Positions 49,101-61,100 of a stretch of DNA of 64,000 nucleotides are shown one piece after another. The first letter of the stretch is position 1; the number at the start of each line of letters is the position of its first letter. The position numbers were made by a program, and so were the translations under genes. The notes beneath the pieces were generated by a model. The model ran no database searches. It worked only from the letters and a program-made list of their open reading frames with translations, and was not told the origin of the DNA. Source of the DNA: Oegoconia quadripuncta (lineage: Eukaryota; Arthropoda; Insecta; Lepidoptera; Autostichidae); contig OX438742.1 in the NCBI GenBank assembly GCA_949316235.1, positions 9,084,815 through 9,148,814 of the forward strand, given 5' to 3'.

Positions 49101-52100
49101 CCTTGGGGACCGGACGCTCTTCAAATTTTCCTTAATATTTCAGTCCCAATTTTTTACATTCTAGTTAGTATTTAAATTCCATCTATTTATTTGTTACTGC
49201 TTTTTAAATAAATAATATAACATGGAAAAGAACACAGGTTCATTATTATAATTGGATCTTCAATCGTAGCTTATGTTACAGAAATTTTCAAAAATTAACA
49301 ATGTTTAGAATATCTCTCGAAAATTATTAGGCATTTCTATGGCGACGATCAATTGTTTAAAGCCGTAAACTAAGAGTGTCCTATTTGATATGTAGGTTTT
49401 GCTCTAAAAGCTCGTAGCCACTTCGTGTAACATCTAATTTTTATTAAACGATATGTCGATTTTATTAACCTTATGGTAGCGATTTTAAACTTTGCAAGTA
49501 TATGTAATTCTGATGACAATACCATAATTTGGTGCTATGGAACTGATCTGCTAAAGAGCCAGGAGGGTGGATAATGGAACTATTCTGAGTTTGGGCTAAT
49601 TTGGTATGTTTAGACGAGTCACTTGGTGCTTGATGATGGGGCCGGGAGGTGAATAGTGGAACTCGTCAATCTTTGTACCTATCTTACTCTTTACAACTAT
49701 CATTTATTTTGTTTAGACATCCAGCCGGACGTGACCCACACATCAGCGGGCGCAAGACGCGGCGGAGGCCATATTGCAGACCGGGTGCAGTGCTACCAGG
49801 GTGAGGACTCCAGCACAGGCACCGGCCGCTGGAAGGTGCGTATCACTCGACGCCAGGAAGAAGGGCAAAATGTATATAGATGTTTACCTGCTATCGCATA
49901 AACATCTTGACCAATTTTGAAATGCAAGATGTCGATCGCCTCGTCTTGAGCACCAGAGTGTCTTGGGATACATTTTATGGTGAAAAATCGTACATAGCGC
50001 CGACAAAATACAAAAAATTCTGTCTGATTTGTTTCATATTGTAGTTTCAGTAATTATCTTGTTTTTAATTAGTATGATATTTACATTTTTCGACATCCAC
50101 GGGAAGAGATAGCTTGTTTCAAATCATTTTACTTTTATAACTCACGGCATTGAAGTGTCGTTCAGCAGCAATGCTATGTAACGGAACAATGCCAATTCAT
50201 GTGCCTCCGTATTTTTTCGTAGTAACGCCGCAGGAAAATATTATAGTCCTCGTATACCTATGTAATAATCCCGTCTCTTTGTAGGTATCAGCGAAAATTC
50301 AGCAGCTCCTGAACACACTGAAAAGACCGAAGCGACGTCCGCTTCCAGAATTTTACGAGGACGACGACATCGAACTTGAAATCGCTGCCAATCCTAAAGA
50401 CCCGAACGCTCCGAAGCCCGAAGGCGGCACCATGACGCCGGCGGTGGGCGAGCAGTTGGTGGTCCCTGCAGGTCTGCCCAGGACCTTGGAAGCGGCTTTG
50501 CAGAGATATGGCACAGCCACATACAAAGCGGGTGCTGCCACTGTGCTCGACCCCAACGGGAAGCTCAGTAACATGCTTACTTATGGTGAGAGTGCTAGCT
50601 ATTAGAATCTAAATTTAATTAAAATTTCGCGTGGTTTATTGACCTCAATCAGTTATGATGAAGGATGCGTTTCACACATACCCCAAATTAATTGGAATAC
50701 TCGCTATCTTATCTCAAACAGTCGAAACATTGCTGCTTGTCGGCAGACTTAGATCAGATGGTGGTAGCTGGCCAGGCGGACATTTAAAACCTCCAACCAA
50801 ATGTGTTCAACCCAGTGCCAATGGATGGCGTTTTTTTTTTTCTTAATTATTTGATGTTCAATATTAAATCACGCACAAAACGATGTAAATGTTATAAAGT
50901 TATGAAAGATGTTCAATTTATTCACAATTACGCCATCTAGCGACATTTGTTTGAATTACGTCTGTATCGAATTACCTTGTGCCCCACGGTGCATTGTACA
51001 CGTCGTTGATATGCGTAGTTCATTGCCGCCCGCAATGGTTTCATCAACTTTAGTCAGCGACTTTACACTTCAATGAACTTTGTATTTCACTCTTGTACAT
51101 TGGATATGGTTAATTGCAGGCAAGCTCCTCAGTCGGTCGCTCAAGATCGCACACGCGCTCCTCTTCAGATCCTTCACAACGAAGAACAGCAGCGGCGTCG
51201 CCATAACCGGAGACAACTCCATCAAGCCCGGGGACAGAGTGGCTCTCGTGTATCCTAACAATGATCCTATTAACTTCATGTGCGCGTTCTATGGGTGTTT
51301 GCAAGCTGGTGTCGTACCTGTGCCGATCGAAGTGCCACTGACTAGAAGGGATGCAGGATTGCAGCAAGTGGGGTTCCTACTCGGATCCTGTAATATTCTA
51401 TACGCGCTAACTTCAGACGCCTGCTTGAAAGGTGAGTGAGTTGTTTAATTTTTTCGTGACAACCTCGTGTTTTCTGCTATTTGAAATGTTGACTACCTTT
51501 TATTTAAAGATACTATAAAACAGTAATTTATTAAGAAAGTATTTCAGACTATTTCAATGATAATCATCCATCGTGCTTGGATCACTCTCCGTCAATGTAA
51601 TCTAAATTTTCCACGTGTCAGGTCTACCTAAGACGTCTTCTGGAGACGTAGTCTCGTTTCGCGGATGGCCATCTCTCTACTGGGTGTCGACCGAGAAGCT
51701 GTCACGTCCCCCCCGCGACTGGATCCCCCCGCCGCGCCCCTCAGACGACAGTCCTGCCCACATCGAGCATACATCTGCTGCTGATGGATCTGCAATGGGG
51801 GTCATAGTTACCAGGTATGGACACGCTTTAACGGCCAGAGACGTCTTCGTCGTGGCCATATCAGTTCATTTTGTAATTTAAATTTTGATTCATCATCTGT
51901 ACTGTAGTGTACATGGAGGCAATCACAACAGCGCCGTAGCATATGGCCTAATAAAACTATTATTTAAATATTTTTATTAATTTGCTGTGTTATTAATTAG
52001 TACAATCTTCATTAAAGTAAATAGAAATTGGCATTTTAGTAGGTAATTTTAAAAACAATTCTTAAAGCCATTCATTTTCAACATATCTTTATAAAGTTAA

Positions 52101-55100
52101 TGTTACTTATTATTGCTCACCAAAATAATAAAATACGTAGTTAAAATTTAAATTACAAATTAATTAATTTAATATTATACACGTTAACGTGAAAAGCACA
52201 AATATACATAGTTACACATACACCTTGTCAGTCACCTATCACAACACTATAAAAAAACATTTTTTTTTTTACTATTACAAGAAACATTATTTATTCTTGT
52301 CATTGAAATCTACACTTAAATCGTCATACTCCGCCTTCTGCCAGCTACTTAAGTTAGCAATAAAAAGTATTAACTTAATGTACACTGATCCATTAATTGA
52401 TTCCATACTAAAGCATTGTCACACAAAACCATAACACGCGCCGCCATTACGAATTTATGTCCGACCTAAATAAGAGTAACCGCCTAACGTCGTCGTCAGT
52501 TCAAATAGGAATTAGCATAACATTTAAATACTGGCGACTGGCGCCCGGTTGCGTAATCGCAGTTAGTCACTCTGTCAATTTGTTCACTTACCCGCCGGCG
52601 GGGTTTGCGGGTAGCCTAGCATTGGACAAAAGTAAATTTCAGCAGATTTCCTCTTTGAATTTCACGAATTCCTGCTATTTTTTATGCGGTTGCAATTCCG
52701 AGAACGGGAGAACAGTTTTTTGGTCAAGTGCCTTTTATAATTGGACTTTTATAATGGCTGGCTTAAAGCCCGCGACGATAATAAAAAATATATACTTAAA
52801 TACATAAACCATAGCTCATATTCGAGAATACTGCATAGATTTCTAATAGTGAAATAATTTTCTTCCGTATATAGATACATTCCAACTGTGTGAAAAGCTA
52901 GGTAAACAAATATATCCATAAAAATACAAACATTATCTTGGGAAAACAAAAAACATCCGTATTTGCTTCGAGGTTTTTATGCAAAACGAGTTAGCGTCTG
53001 ATGGAACACCTGATGTTAAGTGAAGATGAGGCACCAGGTGGAATGGCGCTCACCCCTAACTTAATTCGGATTGGCTGATTATATCATACACAACAATGCT
53101 ATAAATTTACTTAGATAAGATAATGGTAGCTGGCTAGGCGGACATTTAAAAGGCCCCACCACCAGCAATAATTTAGAAATGTGAATGCCTACACCAACAA
53201 CAGGTTAAAAACGTTTAGGTAATTGACATACTTAGCTACAATGTTTCAAACGACTTCAAGCTATTATTTCAACGTAAGATACATGATATCATTTGTTGAA
53301 TTTAAATCTATTGGAAATAAAAATAGGGCTTAAGCATTTCTCGGTCAGTCAGTATGTCCACTCGGAAAGGGAAATCATCTGTGGGAAAAGAAGCGGCGCA
53401 AGAAACCCACAAGATCATTTTTCTTTTCTTTTCCTTTTTTATATATATAAAAGTATACAACTAATACAATTTTATAATTTTTGGGAGCTGGGCGAAGTAT
53501 ACCAAGCACTTTTGTCATTCAGGTAGTCACAAATTTTGTAATAACGTTTTTTTTGTTAATGTTGAGTTTGACATGGTCTTTAAATTGTTTGGCATTTAGA
53601 TTAATGATATCCTCAGGTACCTATAAGGTTATAATAGCGTATACAGTGTCCCATAAATGATGTATTAACTTTGCTCAGTCTAAACATAGGGTTATTTGTT
53701 TCCACGCCGCTGTATATACAGCTCCCCAGACAGGATATGTAACTTGTCTAATCACTGGCAGGGCATCGATGCTGGCGCACTGCCGCATGTTGTCAGTGAC
53801 GTGCAACTACACCGAGGGCGAGCACATGGTGTGCGTGCTGGATTTCAAGCGGGAGACGGGGCTGTGGCACGCAATACTCACAAGCATCCTCAACGGAATT
53901 CACGTCATCTTCATACCGTACGCCCTCATGAAAGTCAGCCCCGCTTCGTGGATGCACATGATCACCAAATACAAGTAACGTATTTCTTTAAATTTGTCAT
54001 GTCTTTTCTTATGAGAGAAAATTGACGGCCGACTGGTGTGGGTAGTGCGGCTGCGGAATCGAATACCGTTAACTGTAAATGTTTGCTGTATACGAACACT
54101 TATTCCCGAGTCATGGATGTTATAAATATTTATCCAGTATCCATAGCACAGGTTAAGTTTTCGAATATTTATTTATTTAAAGTAATTAGTTTGATTGTTG
54201 GAAAGACGGTGATATACTCGTATATAGGAATGTTTATTTTTCATAACTCCGATTTAAACAATCTTATAAATTGATTATATTTTAAGCAGAATATCCAGCT
54301 TTTCTGAATCATGCTCTCGGTTACAAAGTAAACTTGAATAGACTTTAAGTTAATTCTGTTATCGTTCAATTTACCTCACTTAAACCCAACCCATAAAGTG
54401 TGAGCGAGCAAACTTCGCTTAGTTTGTAAGTCGAGGGTCTTTCAACTTAATGGATTAGAGATGGGACACGTCGGGCACCATAAACTAGCTGGTTTACAAC
54501 AATCTTGAAAACGAATGGTTTTCATTTCTTTTTATATCATAAATGACAGTTCGCAGTACCATACTCACGAAGAAAGTATGTTTATAAACATATGTTTATA
54601 GTTTGTTTATATAATCCAGCTCGGTTATTAAGGTTAAAAAAATATAATAAAAAGCTTCCAACATTAGTAAATTAGTTTTTTTTTATTACTGGATGCGCAT
54701 TTGACCACGTACTTGATAACTTCAACGCTAAAAACTTCATAGCCATCACCATCGCCATTGATTGAGTTTGATAGTTAACGATGACGTTCATTACCCGTGA
54801 AGTTGGACAAAAATGAGGCGGTATGGACAAGCGTAATGTACGTGTAAACATTATCGTTTCGAGTAATGTGACGCTAAATGCGATCACATGAAATACCTAC
54901 GTCCGATGGATCAACGCATGCATCGGCACGTATTACCTAAAGTGCCTAAACGTTACAGGGTGCGGCTAACACTGTGCAATCAGGGGACCAATCGCGCTAT
55001 TTTACAATGGTTTTACCGTTCGAACGGAGCGTTTTTGGTTTGGTTTAGCTTTAGTTTAGCTGATGTAATAAGTGGTATCGCGCTATTTTTTGTGAACGAT

Positions 55101-58100
55101 ATCGTTGACGCAAACCCAAAATGTTTAGAGCTAACCAGGAGTATTAAAAAAAAACTAGAATTTGCGTTCAAATGATTAGCGCGACACGAAATGTGCTTAA
55201 CGTAACGTTTTTGGTTATGGTTTAGCTTTGGTATTATCGTTCAAACTTAGCGCGATCGGCCTCCAGGTTCCTAAATGCATATCCAATCCCAGCTCAAACG
55301 ATTTTGATTTTATGGAACATTAGGTACCAAATGTACGTGACCGCACAAGAAATATTTTTACGCAATACTTTGTGAATTCGTTGACTGTCCATATTTTTAG
55401 AGTATCGTATTTATACTATGATATTTACACCAGGGCGACGGTTGCGATCGTGAAGTCGCGTGATCTTCACTGGGGTCTGCTAGCGACGCGGGACCACAAG
55501 GAGATAGTGCTCAGCTCTCTGCGGATGCTGCTAGTGGCCGACGGCGCCAATCCGTGGTCGCTCTCCTCCTGCGACCAGTTCCTCTCCGTATTCCAGAGCA
55601 AAGGTCAGTCGAAGTGCTCCATTTGCCGCAATAAAATTATACAAACATGTGACGTCCTCTTTAAGTTTTGCAAACAAATAAAAGACTTCTCAAAAATGCT
55701 ATGAAATGTTAAAGTCGTCCTAGAGGGTTATTCGAAGTTGGACTTAAAAGCTTAAACTATAAATATTTGGAAATATCTAATTTCCTTTCCACTTGTAACA
55801 AACGTTATTTTTACCCTTCTCTATTATACTTAATATGTTACCTACTTATATTTGGTATATGATCTTTCTATAGCTACTTTATAATGTTTTCTAAAGTACT
55901 GTAATCCCAAATAAAAAATAAATAAATTGAAAAGTTTGGAAATAAACAAAGCGGCACCTACATTAAGCTAACCTATACGTCCCAGACGTTTCACAAGTTG
56001 TACGTAGCGTTGCATTTCGTGGTGACCAATATCAGGCTGTATGCGAAATTAAAAAGTAAATGCAGTAAAAAAACCTGACATCAATGTGCGTGTTCTTTGC
56101 GAATTTATTTGTGTGTGTCCTTTTTTATAACGCTGCTGTGCACGTTTCGACCGTAATTACTATTGTGCTGTATGGAATGCGTATGTATTTCATTATTGTA
56201 TTTGTAGCTGCTCATGCGATGGGGTGAGATCCTGGTGATCTGTGCCACGTATTTCATATCTAGTTCAGGCGCCAGTCGCTCACAAATTAATTTTTGTCAC
56301 CTTGAGGAATTTTTTTGAGTTCTGGCGTGAGACCTGATAAGTATTCTCTTTTAGTGTATTCAAACTTCCAGCATTTATTTCAACTTGAGATAGATGATAT
56401 AATTGGTCGAATTTCAATTTAAATCTATTGGAAATAATAATCGGGCAGCATTTCTCTGTCAGTTAGTATGTCCAACTACCACCGCTTTGGAAAGGAAAAT
56501 AATCTGTGGGGTAAAGAAGCGAGCGCAAGAAACCGACAAAGTCATTGTTTTGTTCTTTCTAATACCATTTTTAAAATTATTGGGAGTTTGTTGAAATCCA
56601 CTCTGGAGTCACTCTGGTAGTCACTAATTTACAGTATTTTATTTACAAGTCTGAATATACATTGTTTCTATGTAAATGAAAGATATTAACAAAAACACTA
56701 AAATACAGATAAAAAAGAAGGGCCCTGGAACATGGTCACTAATTTGTAACATACTTTTTTATTAATATTTTTGGAGATGATCTTGATATTATACAGCGCA
56801 TACTCGTACAGTGTCCCATAAATGTATTATTTTTGTGTTTATATCTGAAATTTAAGAATATGCGCGATTACGACCGATTGGTGTAGTGGATAGTGACCCG
56901 TCTGCAAAACTAACGGTTGCGGGTGCGAAAGTTTATGTGATGAATACGAACATTTATTCCCGAGTCATGGATTTCTGTATAAATATCTATGTATGTTTAT
57001 CCGTTATCTAGTATCCATAATACAAGCTTTGTTTAGTTTGGGACGAGATAATTGGTATAAGTGTCCGTAACTTTTATTTATTATTTTATGAGAGAAATAA
57101 ATAATGTATTTATTATCTCCACCCTTCCAGGCGTCCGCGGCGACGCTATCTGCCCATGCGCATGCAGCAGCGAGTCGCTGACGGTGTGCGTGCGCCGAGC
57201 GGGCCGCGGCGGTTCGTCGGCGGGCCGCGGCGTCCTCTCCATGTCGGGCCTCTCCTTCGGAGTGGTGCGGGTCGACGCGGAGAACTCGCTCACCTCGCTC
57301 ACCCTCCAGGACTGCGGACAGGTCATGCCTTCCTGTGAGTATACATAACAATGACACAATGCCGTCATACAAATAAATACGTAGACATTTCAGGGGCCAA
57401 TGTCTAATCAGGCTTTTATAGTAACTACCGTGAACTGTGGATGTTGTTTTAAGCGTTAAACTTTTAACTTTGACGCTGTTTGGTGTTGTTGTTAAAAATT
57501 CTGAGTGCTAAACCAAAAGGTCACGGGTTCGAATCCCGCTAGGGGCATATGTTTGTATGATGAATACAGACATGTGTTCCCGAGTTATGGATTGTTTTTC
57601 ATTTATTTATGTATTTGTTTACAAAAGAAAATGTATTTGTGTAGTATATCAACCGTCTGGTATCCATAATACAAGCCTAGTTGCTTAGTGTGGAACTAGA
57701 TGGCGCTGTGTGTATGTCCAAGGATATTTCAATACAAACGTTGCCCATAAACAGTGACCTCCATGATAGTCGTATTCCTACCCTAATTTCCTGGGCTGAT
57801 ATATAAAGTTATACGTTTCATCAACAGGCGTGATAGTGGTCGTCAAGATGGAAGGGCCCGCGTTCCTCTGCAAGACGGACGAAGTCGGCGAGATTTGCGT
57901 GCTATCCGGGGCCACGGGCTCCGGTTACTGGGGTCTGCCAGGGTTGACCAACACCGTGTTCCGCGTGCGACCACTCGACGCAGACGGCGATCCGATAGGA
58001 GAGGAGCACTATGTTAGAAGCGGACTGCTGGGTTTCCTGGGGCCAGGAGGCGAGTAAAACAAATTTGATTTCAATGAAAGCAATTCAGCAGTGCAGAGGA

Positions 58101-61100
58101 CACAAAAAATACGAAATTTCATTTCAGTTCAGTCGCTTCGTTCAGAAATAGCCTTCGTGAATTTTCATGTCATGTTTGACAGTGAGTCTTTTTCTTCCAA
58201 TCTCCTTTATCCGTTGCCTCAGCATTCACGTCCTATTCGTTTATATCACCCCTCACACAATCCATCCATCTTTTCCGTGGTCTACATCTTCCTTTCCAAC
58301 CATCGACATCCATATTGATCACTCTCTTAGTAACATGCGTTTCATCCCCCCTCTTAACATGTCCATACCAAGCCAAACGATTTCCTTTCAACTTTTCTAT
58401 CACGGGTGCCACTTTTAAACTCCCACTTACAGACTCATTCCTTATTTTATTCATCCTTGTCACTCGTCTCATCTCTGCAGGCAATTTACTTTCATCCGTC
58501 TTCTTCATGGCCCAACATTAGAACATATCTAATTACGGATTTATAAATTTTTCCCTTTAATCTGGGGGCATCCGTGAGTCTCACGGAACAGTGTGAGTCT
58601 CATAAGTTTCGGAACCATTGAGAATGCTATTTACAAGATCTTAATTGACAGGACCAAACTGTCATGTCGCCCTTTTCATGTGCTCGTAGGAAAAAAGGAT
58701 ATACCAGCCTAAATTAAGTTCAACCTATCGATACCCTGTTACTTCTTGGATGTGCTGGAGCTGACCTTAGGTTCACCAATACTGATACCGCGTATGCGAA
58801 TATCTTTACATCAGAAGGCCAACGGTAAATCAAACAAACGTAATGAAATATTGAAGAAAGGAAAAGTTTAACAATTGGGAAACTGATTATGTTGATCGAG
58901 CAATATGCCAAGGGCCAAACTATGTATAATGTATGACGTCCTGCATGAACTGCAACCGATCGTCCTAAGGGACAATGTCAAGCAAACTAAATCTCTTATT
59001 TGGCTAACAAATATCAATCGCCATATGAGCTCTAAACTATACAATTTTGAGATGGCTTCTGTCGTTTTTTTGCACAAATATGGATTGAATAAGAGTCGAG
59101 CATAAGTCTTAAGACTAATAATTTTCCTGCAGGCCTCGTGTTTGTCTGCGGTTCGCGCGACGGCCTGATGACTGTCACCGGCCGTAAGCACAATATGGAC
59201 GACATCATAGCCACGGTGTTAGCAGTTGAGCCCATGAAGTTCATATACCGCGGTCGCATAGCAGTTTTCTCCGTGCGAGTGCTGAGAGACGAGAGGATCT
59301 GCATTGTGGCTGAGCAGCGGCCTGACTGTGGCGAGGAGGAGGTAGGCTCAGTCACATCACACCTGGCACTGACAGATGGAGTTTATTTATCGCGATGACA
59401 TGAATCTGCATCATGGGGATTCCTACGGCTCAAAAAAGGTTAGCTCAGTGACATCACAACTGAGACTGTCGAACTTTTGGGGCTCAAGGTAGCGCGTAAA
59501 GTCATTTCACGGGACCCGCTTACCTTCATACACAATGTTCAGCTGTACCGCTCGCTGTTGGTTCTATACAGGAGGATGTGGAGGTGGGTGAGGTCAGACT
59601 GTCAGAGTTCTAACACGACAGGTTCTCATTCTTAATAGCTGCAATTGGAAAAAATACAACAAATTGCTGCTTTTCACTGTGGGAGTTGGAAAACGTAGTG
59701 CACGTAAGTTTCTCCAAATTTATAGGTCACAATAGTGCGACCACATCTACGCAGCTGGTGAAACAACATTATTAAATAGTAGGCCCTAAAATGTACCTTA
59801 TATACCCCATATTACATCCACAGTCATTCCAGTGGATGTCACGCGTGCTGCAAGCCGTGGACTCCATCCACCAAGTGGGCATCTACTGCTTGGCGCTGGT
59901 GCAGCCCAACTACCTACCGAAGACTCCACTTGGCGGCATCCACCTGAGTGAATGCAAGCGGCGCTTCCTGGAGGGCACTTTGCATCCGGCCAACGTGCTG
60001 ATGTGTCCTCACACCTGCGTCACCAACCTGCCAAAACCGAGAGAGATTCATTCAGGTGATAATTTTTTCTTTAGAAGCTTAGGAATGTGCGTTGTCTGAT
60101 TATCTTTAGAGTAATTTTTCCTTAAGTACATACTTTCTACGTTTATGATTCATTAATAGTTTTGTTCAGATATGAAGGATAAGAGAACCAGTGAAATTAC
60201 TTACAACTGTCTATCCATCCTAGACCTCAGCCCCTGTGTTCTTTCTGTGGGAAGTTACCACAGACCACCTACCCAAATTGACGTGTAATGCGAAACATTT
60301 CCTTTGAATGGAATTCTGTCAAATTAAAAAATATGACGGTCATGAACCTGGCGTAGTATTTTGTCGATAAACTTTTGCTACAACTTTTGCTCTGCAAGTG
60401 ACCATGCGTCAAGCTATAAAAACCTGCAAAGTACATAGTTTAATTATTTAAGGTACATACACATTTGCTTCCAGTGGCGCGCCCTCATTGGATAAATTAA
60501 GAATTCTTTTTAAATACAGCTTCCGTGGCTCAATGTAAACAACATTGGGTTTACGATTCGGAGGTCGCGGGTTCGATCCCCAGCTCGGTTTTGTATTCGG
60601 TTTGGTTGGTGGTAAGGCATTTTAAAATATCCGCCTTCTTATCTAAATCTGCCGCCAAGCAGTAATGTTAATGGCATTATTGTGTTCCGGTTGTCAGAGA
60701 TAAGATACCCAGTCTCCCAAATGTGTTGGGGTTTCCGGGTCAGTACGCTTCCACTTTCGACCTCATCTTCGCTTAACATCAGGTGTGATTGAGGTCAAGT
60801 ACCAACCCATTGTTCATAAAAAAAAAGCTAAAATGAAAAATATTGCAGTGACCCACACACGAAAAGCCTAAAAGCGAATTATAAATAATACCTAAATAGC
60901 TTAGATTACGGTCATTTTCGAGAATTTCAAATTATTAAGTTATCACTTATTAAGTGATCGTGAATTCTGGAAAATAAACGACTAACTTTTAATTTCTCAG
61001 CTCAGTGCGCTTTTTTTTTATTTATACCGTATTTAAAAATGTATTCAAAGAGTGCGCCACCGGTCGGAATAATGGCAACGTTCAGTATAGTCTCTCACAC

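Noticed and set aside
54888..55175. 95-codon plus-strand frame inside a DIP2 intron
   Set aside because: No recognised domain and no in-phase splice sites to DIP2; codon use looks random.
58054..58060. GT donor at 58054 as an alternative end for DIP2 exon j
   Set aside because: It would add four bases and shift the frame into exon k; the family alignment demands the cut at 58049.
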